Below are positions 24,456 through 34,034 of a stretch of DNA of 64,000 nucleotides, piece by piece; the stretch's first letter is position 1; each line of letters starts with the position of its first letter. The DNA is from Trichomonas vaginalis G3. Its lineage: Eukaryota > Parabasalia > Trichomonadida > Trichomonadidae. The position numbers and the translations under genes were made by a program. The stretch is from NCBI RefSeq assembly GCF_026262505.1, contig NC_067205.1, positions 27,048,556 to 27,112,555 of the forward strand. Reading direction: 5' to 3'. The notes beneath the pieces were generated by a model. That model had not been told where the DNA came from. It made no database searches and saw nothing but the letters and a program-made list of their open reading frames with translations.

Positions 24456-26125
24456 GCAATTCTATACCATGCGTAAACTGTCATGTAAGGTGGCATGTAT
24501 TCTTTACTTTGTCCCGTTGTTTGCGTATATCCTGAAACGTGATGTGTATGGTTTCCTCCTCCCTCAGTGTTACTCCAGTAACAATTTATAGCAAACTTAA
24601 CGTCGTCTTTAACATCATATCCTTTACCTTTTGTCATTCCTGACCAACCCCAATATCTATGCCTATGCCAACCTTCTTGAGATGTACTTAAATTTATGTA
24701 ATGACTGTGTGCAGGTAAATTTGCACTTGAAATCGTTTTACTTCCACCTGTTTCCTTTGAAGAGTTTGCACAATACAAAAACCTGTCGACTATTTGTTCC
24801 CATGCACCAACACCAAACATTACTTGAGGACCTCTTGCATCCATAGATGTATAAATAGAACCTACCGGGTTCATTAAATCAAACATATGAGATATTATAG
24901 GATTGTCCCTTTTGAACTTAAAATATAGTGCAACTATTTCTGGTTTCTTCTGGTTTGTGTCAGAATATTTTTTATAATATAATCTTATGTTTTCAGGGTA
25001 TGTACAATCTTGACTATAATATTTATTTCTGTCATCTTCATAATAGTATACTATTCTCGTTTTTTCTATTGCATTATATCTTTTATATCTATAATATTCT
25101 AAATATAATGTTTGCTTTTTTGGGTCTACATGTGGTGTTTTGTCGTCATCTCCATAGTCATAATAATATGGTGCTGGAGCTGGGTCAGGCAATGTCATAT
25201 CTGCCATTTCATAAACTCTTAAATATTTCTTTTGTTCGTCTCCATATAAGTTTAAGTAGCAGTTGTTGTCTAATGGAACTTTAACTTGTGTACCATCATT
25301 CTTTTTATAGCTTACATACATTTCATTGTTATTTTTCGGAATGAGTTTATGCCGTGTACCATTTTTTAAGGACTGTACCAACTGCCATCTAAAATATTTA
25401 TTTTCTTCATTGACAGAAAAGTCACCAACAATAGTTTCAATATTTTTTGTTGTTCCTATCAAACTTTGGTATATTTCATTGACATATGTTTTATCTGCTT
25501 TCTTTTCAAGGCTAACGTTTAAGTCTGTTATTTCAGAAGATGTATGTGTATGTCCAACGTCACTTTTACTGTTTAAGGTTTCTTGTAAGTTTGTAATATT
25601 TGCAATGGTATGTGTATGAGTCTTATCTGCTTTTGTCTCTAATGTTTCCTTAAGACTTGGTATTTGGTTAATATAATGTATATGAGTCTTTTTAGAATAT
25701 TCGTTTTCAGCTCTTGTCACTTCACTTGACATTTTATTGTCAACATATGTTTTGTCTGCTAGTTCAGGATGAGTATGTTCTTTTGTTGCATAAGCATTGT
25801 TAGCTCTTTCTTCTTCTTTTGCTATTGCATCGTCTACATATTCTTTGTCAGCTTTGTTGTCAACATCTGCTTTCAAAAGAAGTTCATTTATAGGTTTCTC
25901 GTTTAACGTTCCTTTTGTTGGATTTATACAGACAGTATGGTTCTTATTGTCTTGAAACAGAAACTCATCTGTCATTGGGTTTATTGTCAGTTTTAGGTTT
26001 CCTTCTTTCAATGACTCAGATATTTTAGCATAGTTTGAAAAGTTTGTTGTGTTCTTATTTAGAGCTTGCATAATGAGTTGTCGGTTGTGTTGTATTTCTC
26101 TCATAGACGCTGTTTCATTTGACAT
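24452..26125 (-). CDS. Phage-type tail-fibre protein with collar domain
   Basis: 557 aa. The N-terminal third consists of repeated fibre segments of the form ADKTYVD..., EHTHPELADKTYVDNKM and TSSEITDLNVSLEKKADKTY, typical of trimeric phage fibres. The C-terminal domain NPVGSIYTSMDARGPQVMFG then GAWEQIVDRFLYCA and SSANLPAHSHYINL is a phage tail collar (Collar-type) domain. The middle is Tyr/Asp-rich. It probably forms a receptor-binding spike at capsid vertices. The gene is intact and likely of bacteriophage ancestry. Confidence 0.85.
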   Translation of the reverse strand: MSNETASMREIQHNRQLIMQALNKNTTNFSNYAKISESLKEGNLKLTINPMTDEFLFQDNKNHTVCINPTKGTLNEKPINELLLKADVDNKADKEYVDDAIAKEEERANNAYATKEHTHPELADKTYVDNKMSSEVTRAENEYSKKTHIHYINQIPSLKETLETKADKTHTHTIANITNLQETLNSKSDVGHTHTSSEITDLNVSLEKKADKTYVNEIYQSLIGTTKNIETIVGDFSVNEENKYFRWQLVQSLKNGTRHKLIPKNNNEMYVSYKKNDGTQVKVPLDNNCYLNLYGDEQKKYLRVYEMADMTLPDPAPAPYYYDYGDDDKTPHVDPKKQTLYLEYYRYKRYNAIEKTRIVYYYEDDRNKYYSQDCTYPENIRLYYKKYSDTNQKKPEIVALYFKFKRDNPIISHMFDLMNPVGSIYTSMDARGPQVMFGVGAWEQIVDRFLYCANSSKETGGSKTISSANLPAHSHYINLSTSQEGWHRHRYWGWSGMTKGKGYDVKDDVKFAINCYWSNTEGGGNHTHHVSGYTQTTGQSKEYMPPYMTVYAWYRIA

Positions 26126-26143
26126 TTTTATTATAGATAAAAT
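26126..26143. promoter_or_regulatory. 18-bp bidirectional promoter
   Basis: TTTTATTATAGATAAAAT lies between the divergent ATGs of the tail-fibre and minor-capsid candidate B. It is close to an inverted repeat (TTTTAT...ATAAAA) and is the third such 17-18-bp divergent spacer in the element. Confidence 0.55.
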
Positions 26144-26992
26144 ATGCTTCCAATAGAAAAAGAAAATTCTAGAGTTGCTACAACTAAACCATTAGATGAA
26201 CTTTTTACTAATGTCGGTCAAAAGTTTGACTTAGATACTATAAAGCATGAAGGCTATCGTTTTGACTACCCATTAAGATGGTTAAGAGACCCATCCGTCA
26301 CAAAAGCTATTGGCTTTCGAAGAATAAAATTTGTGTCTGTAGAAGATAAAAGTTTTCCATTTATTGTAAGGTTTCATATAGATTATATATCTGAAGGGAA
26401 ACGAAAAATGTGGGAAGAAATTGAGCTAATACAAGTTGACCTTTCATCTTCTCTACAGACTGCGTTAAAAAATATAGAAGATAAAATAAATTCATGTTAT
26501 GCAAAATATGCTGATGAATATGCAAATACCGATAGCACACTTTATGTGAGAATTGTATATGACAAACAAAATTCACAAGTGTCATTTCAAATCTACAAAA
26601 ACAATCCAAATAAAGACGAACAAATATATACAGAATTCACTGCAATGTCATGGTATTATTTGCAAAGAATGTTAAATCAGAAAGTCGAACTTCCTTTAGC
26701 AAATATTTACAGTCGATATGCAAGAGATGAACCATATTTATTTAAAGATGTTTTCGACCAAGATGCTATTATTGTTCATGCTTCATTTTCTGGCGCCCAA
26801 AACTCTTTCTTATGCTTGGCAAATGACTTTTACGAAAAACCTACAAAGTTATACGAACCACCAAGTGGAAGTATTTCAGACTTTCAAGTATGGTTTACTA
26901 CAGATGGAAGAAAAAGAATAATTCCATTATACCATGCGTTTTACTTAGAACTTAGTTTCATATACAACTACTATCGAACGGTAAAAATATAA
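26144..26992 (+). CDS. Minor capsid candidate B (paralogue of 18,798 gene)
   Basis: 282 aa, intact. Full-length paralogue of the protein at 18,798-19,658, with the same TKPLDELFTN start, YRFDYPLRWLRDPSVTKAIGF block, HASFSGAQNSFLC and the SDFQVWFTTDGRKRIIPLYH C-terminal block. Divergently paired with the fibre gene, which suggests a vertex or fibre-anchoring role. Function inferred. Confidence 0.6.
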   Translation: MLPIEKENSRVATTKPLDELFTNVGQKFDLDTIKHEGYRFDYPLRWLRDPSVTKAIGFRRIKFVSVEDKSFPFIVRFHIDYISEGKRKMWEEIELIQVDLSSSLQTALKNIEDKINSCYAKYADEYANTDSTLYVRIVYDKQNSQVSFQIYKNNPNKDEQIYTEFTAMSWYYLQRMLNQKVELPLANIYSRYARDEPYLFKDVFDQDAIIVHASFSGAQNSFLCLANDFYEKPTKLYEPPSGSISDFQVWFTTDGRKRIIPLYHAFYLELSFIYNYYRTVKI

Positions 26993-27026
26993 CTTTTTAA
27001 TACGGTTGAGGTGTTGGATTTGGTTG

Positions 27027-27239
27027 CTAACTAGACTGTGGTGCAGGTTCAGGTTGTTGTATAACAGGGGCTTGTTCTTCTGGTTCAGGGTCTTTAGGTA
27101 TAATACCAACGAACTGACCTACTCTTTTACCAATATTTTTGACTCCGTTCCAAATTCCTCTTCCGACAGATTTTATTCCATTCCATATACCTCTTCCAAC
27201 ATTTCGAAAGAAGTTTCCAATACTACTGAAGAAACCCAT
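27027..27239 (-). CDS. Small amphipathic membrane-active protein candidate, 70 aa
   Basis: Starts MGFFSSIGNFFRNVGRGIWN and repeats [SGR]VGRGIWNG[IV]K twice, giving an amphipathic Trp/Phe/Arg-rich helix, then a Pro/Glu-rich tail. Gly at position 2 allows N-myristoylation. It resembles viral membrane-disrupting peptides and the 23,120 protein in layout. Confidence 0.55.
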   Translation of the reverse strand: MGFFSSIGNFFRNVGRGIWNGIKSVGRGIWNGVKNIGKRVGQFVGIIPKDPEPEEQAPVIQQPEPAPQSS

Positions 27240-27257
27240 TTTACTACGTGTAAAAAT

Positions 27258-27620
27258 CTAATGTCCGCCTAGTCTCTTACGTTTCCTGTTGAGTTCCATA
27301 GCATTCTTTAACTGGAGCTCATACATTCTGTTTCTCCTCTGGTAGAAAACATATTCTGGGTCAACTCCTGTGTTCGCGTCATCTGCATAAAGTTGTTTAT
27401 ATCCCACTTCAGGGTTTGTATAAAACTCTTTCCATCTCATATTTGCATACCATGGTGGCAAACCTAACGCAGCGTCATTTGACATGGCAGTTTGCATTTG
27501 TACATCTGTTGGCACTTGACCATAGTTTGCCAATGCAGTTTGTATTCTAACTTCATTTGGAATATTCTCTGGGTTTGGTTGTCCAGGTTGCTGTGCATTC
27601 GCTAAGTTCTGTGCGTCCAT
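27258..27620 (-). CDS. Small virion-like protein with basic C-terminus, 120 aa
   Basis: Pro/Asn/Gln-rich start (NAQQPGQPNPENIPNE), a helix-forming middle with Trp (PPWYANMRWKEFY), and a basic end NRKRKRLGGH. The terminal GG could be a precursor cleavage motif. Start ATG follows TTTTTATCTAATATTAA. Family not recognised. Confidence 0.55.
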   Translation of the reverse strand: MDAQNLANAQQPGQPNPENIPNEVRIQTALANYGQVPTDVQMQTAMSNDAALGLPPWYANMRWKEFYTNPEVGYKQLYADDANTGVDPEYVFYQRRNRMYELQLKNAMELNRKRKRLGGH

Positions 27621-27643
27621 TTAATATTAGATAAAAATATCTC

Positions 27644-27775
27644 TTACGAGTACATATGCTGAACATTTGCAGGCATTGGTTCATCTTCATATTCTCTGTA
27701 CTTTTCTGCCACGTCAAATAAATAAATGACACAATGGAAAAAACCTAAAACAAGCAGTCCTATTTCAAACCACAT
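27644..27775 (-). CDS. Small single-span membrane protein, 43 aa
   Basis: MWFEIGLLVLGFFHCVIYLF then a polar tail ending QHMYS. One transmembrane helix at the N-terminus. The ATG lies within the last 16 bases of the Dam gene, an overlap typical of this element. Confidence 0.45.
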   Translation of the reverse strand: MWFEIGLLVLGFFHCVIYLFDVAEKYREYEDEPMPANVQHMYS

Positions 27776-28578
27776 TTACTTACTAATAAAATTTCTTTAT
27801 TGTGACACTTTCTCCGGTTTATAGGACCTCTCTCATATTCTATCTTGTCATATATAAACTCATAGTCATGTATGTCCTCTAACCATCTCATAACGGTTTC
27901 CAAACCACTTTTATCGGATGTAAAGTAAAAGCATGGATGGTTATGTATAACGTCTAAAGTTTCTAAAGAGTCTCTCAAAGTCCAGTCTACTTGGTATTGA
28001 AAATCCCATGTGTTATAGAACGGCGGGTCCACTATAAAGAAAACATTTTCCTTGTCTTTATATTTTTCATACAACTCTGTCCAATGTCATCTCACAAACT
28101 CTATACGCTCAATATATTTTTCTATGTCCTCTTTGAAAACATTTGTATAGTTAAGATATAAAACTTTTGACATAAGTGTTTCAATGTCATGAACTCTTAT
28201 AGCACCACTATATAATAGTCTAGCAGATATACTATCCCAGTCTATATATTCTGCTTTTTTCAAAACCTCTCTCACAATATCTTTCTTATCTAATGGTATA
28301 CGTTCCATCTTACCTATAGGTAACTTTTCTTTTAACTCTTTCAATATATTGTTTGTGTCTGGTATATGTTTGAGACGGTCCATATAGTTGTCGAAGTCAT
28401 TGCATATAATCTTTGAGTCTGGGAATATTGTATGGCACAAATGGGATATATAGAAACTTCCACCGAACAAATCTACAAATGTTAGACCATTCGGTAGTTT
28501 CTTAAGTTCTCTCAATATAATATCTTTACATCTACTCTTATTTCCAAAGAACGGTAACGGCGGTTTTGTAAAATTCAT
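27760..28578 (-). CDS. Dam-type DNA adenine methyltransferase (in-frame TGA)
   Basis: Class D12 N6-adenine methyltransferase. Motifs: PFFGNKS near the start (PxxxGxK type), VDLFGGSFYIS (SAM-binding DLFxGxG) and VDPPFYN (catalytic DPPY-type, here DPPF). The frame continues unchanged on both sides of a TGA at about 28,087-28,089, so one nonsense change, perhaps TGG to TGA, splits an otherwise open ~272-codon gene. It could protect element DNA or mark it. The catalytic DPPF lies after the TGA, so without read-through the product is inactive. Confidence 0.8.
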
Positions 28579-28674
28579 TTATATATAATAATAAAAATGT
28601 TTTCACCCGAAAAGTGACAGAAAAGTGACAAAACATGAAAACATATATATTTTGTGAAAAGTGACACATTATAT

Positions 28675-28844
28675 AATGTTTTCGACCCAGAAGAAGGCTT
28701 CTTCCCAGAAACAATGGAGGAGGAAGAAGAGGAGGAGGAAATACAAGACTCTATCCAAGAAGAGTCCTCCGAATTCACACCAGAAGACTAACAATTTTCC
28801 GAATAAAAACTTCATTTATACTAAACATCTTCGGGGCTAGAGGG
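28675..28844 (+). other. Overlapping charged short ORFs
   Basis: One frame from ATG 28,675 gives a basic ~54-aa peptide (QKQWRRKKRRRKYK). Another frame over the same bases is strongly acidic (FDPEEGFFPETMEEEEEEEE) but has no good start, with a TGA upstream. Only one, if any, is real; the acidic frame looks more like a protein C-terminus. Confidence 0.25.
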
Positions 28845-28865
28845 CGCAACGCGCCTGGAAGCCCC
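28833..28865. terminator. GC-rich hairpin near right edge of element
   Basis: GGGGCT ... GGCGCAACGCGCC ... AGCCCC can fold into a stem with nested GC arms, followed by T7. It resembles a terminator in form and lies at the last point where element-like sequence is seen. Confidence 0.45.
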
Positions 28866-28920
28866 ACTACCTTTTTTTAAGTAATAACAACCAATATGTA
28901 TATACTTTATATATTATGTT

Positions 28921-30504
28921 TTTTTTTTAGATAATTAAGCATTTTTGTGCAACTTGTCCACAAAAGTGAGCCACTGGTTTAGGGCATCAAAAGTGTCAAT
29001 TCGCTCAGCGAAAGCTGAGCTAGCTTCGTTCTCGAAAAAATAGGGAAGAAGTGAAGGAGAGTGATACAGATGTTGACACATTCATATAATTTCAACAAAT
29101 TTGATCAAATTGAAATTCAATGAAATTCAATTCACTTCATATCCTTCAGTCAGTACATTGACATCCTTCTACATCACAATGATAACTCGGGAATCAATAG
29201 TTCTACAACTAACTCAGAAAAAAAAAACAAGATTTTTACTTCCAGCTTGCAGCTTTTAAAAAGTTTCGATGATAAAAATCACTCTACTCTTGTTTATAGA
29301 TATGTGATGATAGTAGGTAAACATATTCTTATCGATTTTAATAAAAATATTTTTACGAAAATCTGAACCAATTACAGAGTTATTCATAAAGTTTATGCTA
29401 ACTGTAATTATTTCATCTTTGTTTTATATTTGAATAAACAATTTAATTTAAATTGCATAATATTTTTTGGTTGAAAGACAGGAAACTTAGTTGAGTTTGT
29501 ATTATTTTTATCGTTTAATTCATCGTATCAGTGAGTGATCCAGATATTTAAGATATTTAGAAAAAAATTATTAATTTGATTAACAAATTTTAATCAAAAT
29601 AGCAAAAATCTATTTGATAGCTGTAAACAAACAATAATTTTTATTTCAAGCAAAATCACTTATTTTCATCTAAACGTATAAAATTGTCAATTTTATGAAA
29701 ATAAATTGAAAATCTCATGAAATGTAAAGGAGAGTAATATTTTTCAATTTTCTTTTTTCTTTGTCTCAAATATTTTCTGTTGGGAATTTTCTTGTTATCA
29801 AAAAATAATTTTAATATTTGTTTATTTTATTACATACAATAAAATTTTAAAAACTCTATTTCTTCTCAAGAAAATTTTTTTCCTTCATATGAAGAAACAT
29901 TTTGTTCTCCATTTGATACTGAGTCTAAATCTCGATTTTTGAATTTTCTTCTTTCCAAATTTCTTTTTTCCAAATTAGAAGTTTAATTCAAATTTTCAAT
30001 AGTTTATATATTTTCTCAAACCGTCTCAGATTTTCTCACTTTTTAGGGATTTTCTCTCAAAATATACAAAAATAGTAATATCAATACATGTGTCTAATAT
30101 ACTTTAAAACCATCGTGACAAAATTCAAAAACGAAGAGTTCTTCTCTCCAAATTTTTTTCAAAATCAAAAAAATGAGATAAAAAAGTACGTTTGGAAAAT
30201 TCATTTTAGGAATTTTCTCACTTTTCTTCCAAATTGACATCCTTAGCAGAATCAGTGTATAAGAGAAATTTGTTATATATTCCAATTCCTTTGGATAATT
30301 TTCTTTGCAACTCGCCCAAAATTTTTTGTAATTTTATAGATTTCTTGAAATTTATTTAACATACATATATATGTGCAACACCTATACTATAACATTCTTT
30401 GAATTTGGTGTTCAATCCTAAAAATAACTTATAGATGGTTAGATTAATAACAATCATAGTATAAATACTTGCATATAACCTCTATGCGAGCGTTTTTGGC
30501 CGAT
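28921..30504. other. AT-rich non-coding host DNA
   Basis: Mostly homopolymer-rich AT sequence with no supported gene. The first ~140 bases are less AT-rich (GAGCCACTGG, GCTCAGCGAAAGCTGAGC, a short inverted repeat at ~29,003-29,020) and may hold the true right end of the Maverick. A small minus ORF at 30,094-30,285 has no protein-like features. Confidence 0.5.
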
Positions 30505-30777
30505 TTAATTTAAGGTAGATATTTTAATTTCATGAAAACATAAGGTATTCAATCTCAGAATGTCTTCAATAATTATTTTTTTTAATATATCGTGAACTAC
30601 ATGCGCAGAATCATATTTCAAGATTATTTCTACTATAGCCACAAAATCTATTAGCTTTTTTAACATCTTATTTCCGATTTCAGATTTCGATGCAATTTTA
30701 CAACAATTTCCTTGACTTTGAGTGACTTTTTGGAATACGTTAGCCAACCCTTTAGTATCATGAATAAAATTTAATAT
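30505..30777 (-). pseudogene. Host gene relic lacking a start codon
   Basis: An open minus-strand frame of ~90 codons (LANVFQKVTQSQGNCCKIAS ... HVVHDILKKIIIEDILRLN) that reads like a helical repeat protein but has no upstream ATG; the 80-aa call starts at TTG. Likely a 3' fragment of a lost gene. Family not recognised. Confidence 0.35.
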
Positions 30778-30782
30778 TTTTC

Positions 30783-33700
30783 ATGTCCAGCTTCATTACA
30801 TTTTCATCCCAAGCCGGCGTGAAAAGATATTCTTTTCAAAAATCGGATTTTTGCAATAAGTCAAAGGAATTTGGGAGATATCTTCTCCCTAATGCCATCT
30901 ATAATTGCTTGAATCGACCTTCCACACAGTTTCTTTTCTTAGTAATGATATTACAATTCTTGTTTCCATATTCAATACATGTAAGCGTTACAATTATCTC
31001 ATTATTGTTCTCCTTCTCCACATCAATAATAATCGATGTAATTCGTTATTATAAAAATAAACAATACAAGAAACGCATGACTGGAAGAAAGGTTTTAGTA
31101 TTAGAAAACGATCAATGGATATCAAAATCATGGTCAGATCTCAATATTGGCGATATAATTAAATTACAAAACGGTGATTATGCGCCAGCTGATCTTATAA
31201 TATTGAATACTGCTGATAATCAACAGTGTTCAATCGAATTATACTTAATTGATGGCTCTCCTCAGTGGCAGCCAAGAACTCCGATAAATTTTACAACAGA
31301 TATCAAAGAAAATCCAAATTTTCTCCTGCATAGCATTCGAGTAGAGCATTACGAAGAACAATTTGTTCCTATTTCTGAATTTAATACGAAATACAATTTT
31401 TTTGCAAAATTGGATTTCAACAAAATAACATACGATGTAAATAATACAAATTTCGTCGAAAGATACTCTGCATTTTACCATAAAGGAGAAATCATTTGCG
31501 GTGTTGTTTTTACAGAATCAGATTGTTTATCCAATTATTCAATGCACACTCAATATAAAACATCTCGATTTGAGAAAGAACTCAACAAGCTAACAACATG
31601 GCAAATCTATTTTCTCATTTGTTTTGCATTTTTGATAACAATTTTTACAGATTTTTATCAATCTCAATTTGGTATCTTTTCTGCATCAGATCTACAAATA
31701 TTTTTACTGTTTGCTGATCATTTTTCTTATTACATCATTCTTTTATCCCCTTTAATTTCGATACAAATTTTCACTGTTCTGGATCTCATAATTTTATTGA
31801 ATTCTCAGATCATCCAGACACATTATGAACGAGCCTCCATATTCAGTATTGATTCTTTGAGTGAATCAACAAATATTAGTTCAATAATCACTTCAAAATC
31901 GATGATTTTAGAGCGAAAACCATGTTTGAAGAGGATATTTCTTAATAATACAATATACGGAACAGATATTACTGCTAAATTACTGTCAAGAAACATCGAA
32001 AACGATATTTTACAAAATAAACCACTGATGAAAGACTTTTACGACCAAAACCTTGTCATGAGTCAAGATAATGTTATGTTCTTCCATCATATATCACTTT
32101 GCCACTCCGCTTCCATTGTTGGAAGCAAAAACAATTTTAATTACATTTCTAGATTTCCAGATGACGAACAATTACTTAAACTTGCAGCTAATTCAGGTTA
32201 TTTGCTTGTAGGAAGAACACCAAACGAAAGTAAAGTCCTTATAAATGACAAGACACATACTTTCAAGACTAAAAAAATATTTCACAGCTGTGTGAGACAT
32301 CCAAGAATTTCCATTATAATTGAAGATGAAAACGGTAACTTGATTTTGCTTTCGAGAGGTGTTTATAAGGTTATGCTTAATACTGTGAAAAATATTGAAC
32401 AGTATTCACATGTATACGATTCATTCCATGAAAACGGGCTTCATGTTGAAGTTTGTTCATATAAATTTTTGACACAGCGAGAATTAAATAATTTCGAACA
32501 AAAAATTGATTCACTTGGAGAAGGGAACAGTGAATTTGAGTTTGCATTTATCGAAGCATTAGAATCACAGAGTACTTTTATATCCATGCTTGGTTTCGAA
32601 GATGTTCCAAGAGATGGTTGTTTGTTATTCCTTTCTCGCTGCAAAAAAGCATTTAATCAAATTATTATTAGTTCTCAATCGAAAGGAACATCATTAATCA
32701 TCACGGAAATATCATTGGGATTACTAGAAAAGCCTATTGTAGGAACAATAAAAGGCAATATTCCAGAAGATGTTGATATTTCCATCTCTTATATAATGGA
32801 GAATTCAAATTACGATGTTTTGATTATCACAGGAAATGCAATTGTGCATATCAAGTTTCAGAGATAATCATGAAGACGCCAAACATTATATTGCAAAGAG
32901 CAGGACCATTACAAGCAGCCAAATTTGTTGAATATCTTCAGATATTTACGAAACAACACGTTTTAGCTGTTGGTCATTCTATGTATGATTCATCTTTCAT
33001 GAAACAATCAAATGTTTCTGTTTCAATTCCTGCAAGTGATTTGAAGCCATGTAATTTAGTTTGCGACATGTATGTTAATGATTTCGACCAATTGGCCGAT
33101 ATAATCTTTTATTACAAGAGTTCATTACGTGAAAGAATCAAAACAATGATTGAACAAATGACAATTCGAGATTTTTGTTTGAGTTTTTTACTTGTTGTTT
33201 TTTATTTGTTTAATTATGATTGTTTCACATGTAGAAATGTTTGCAAAGAAATATATCATTCAGGAAATAATAATTTAGTATTTCCTTTATTTGTTTTATT
33301 GACAATTACAAACTTGTTTACTGTTATACCTTTGTTGTTACGATCTATTTTTAATCAATTTTTGCCGAGAGAAGAAATAATTGACGAATTACCGAACTAC
33401 AAAGAAGAATGCAAATTTCCAATAACTTTGAAATTCTTTACTTATATTTTGTTGTTGACTTTGAGTTTCTCTGTTATTCTTGTTTATTCCACTCATTATT
33501 ACTTCAATTTATGTGAATATTCAAATTGCCCAAGATCTGTTTATTATTTTGAAATCATTTTTGTTCAGTTTTTCGGAATGATTTCCATTTTGATTCCAAC
33601 AATAACTACTTTGAACATTCCATCTATTTTGATAGGAATGATGAATATCATTGGATTCATTTCAGTTTGTTTCCTTTTCTCCTCGAATAACTCTTTTGCA

Positions 33701-33874
33701 TATTACTTTGGCGGATGCCAAAGTTTGTTTTCAGATCGAAAATCTTTTTGGTTCATTTCATCCTGGTCTTTGATTCTTTTCATTATACAATTCTTGAGAA
33801 TAAAGATATTTGGCAACAAATCGTCTCGCCACAAAGATTCTTTCTTCTCTCATGATAATCATGAGCTTTTATAG
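30783..33874 (+). CDS. P4-type ATPase-like protein lacking catalytic motifs (one frameshift)
   Basis: Two frames (30,783-32,867 and 32,870-33,874) join near 32,855 if one T is restored, giving ~1,030 aa. The N-terminus has the P4 flippase layout (FCNKS..FGRYLLPNAIYN, then NRPSTQFLFLVMILQFLFP and LENDQWISKSWSDLNIGDII). The A-domain DGET motif is replaced (LIDGSPQWQ), the phosphorylation DKTGT site is absent (SIITSKSMILERK), and the hinge GDGANDV reads AVGHSMYDSS. Multiple membrane helices at both ends remain. So it is a probable inactive lipid-flippase relative with a scaffold or regulatory role, or a decaying gene. Confidence 0.75.
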
Positions 33875-34034
33875 CTCCGATTCATATATTTTATTATTTA
33901 TTTTATTTAGAATATATTCATGAATAAAGTGTTTTTTTTAATTAAATTTTTTATAGTCCCATCTAATTAAATCTGTTGTATATATGCTGCATAATATGAA
34001 CATATAAAGTATTAGAATCTGCCAAAAAAATTAT
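33875..34034. other. Spacer after P4-ATPase-like gene
   Basis: 160 bases of AT-rich DNA between convergent stops; nothing recognised. Confidence 0.4.

Larger units (their letters stand above)
1..28920. mobile_element. Large Maverick/Polinton virus-like transposon (left end outside window)
   Basis: The stretch carries the Polinton hallmark set: protein-primed PolB, retroviral-type integrase, A32/FtsK packaging ATPase and double-jelly-roll capsid proteins, plus an SF3 helicase, tail fibre, Dam and HNH genes. Genes are small and packed with almost no spacers, unlike the host DNA to the right. The first reading frame is open at base 1, so the element continues leftward. The right limit is inferred from the last compact ORF and GC-rich hairpin near 28,833-28,865, after which long AT-rich non-coding DNA begins. 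Terminal inverted repeats cannot be tested because the left end is absent. No adenain-like protease was recognised. Total length must exceed 28 kb, long for a Polinton, so a composite of two elements is possible, although only one integrase and one ATPase are seen. Confidence 0.9.

Noticed and set aside
28084-28092. TGA read as tryptophan (alternative code)
   Set aside because: Only one in-frame TGA was seen; other long genes use TGG for Trp and end at TGA or TAA.
28575-28778. Ser-rich minus-strand ORF
   Set aside because: It is the antisense of a Glu-codon run (GAGGAGGAA) on the plus strand and has no start motif.
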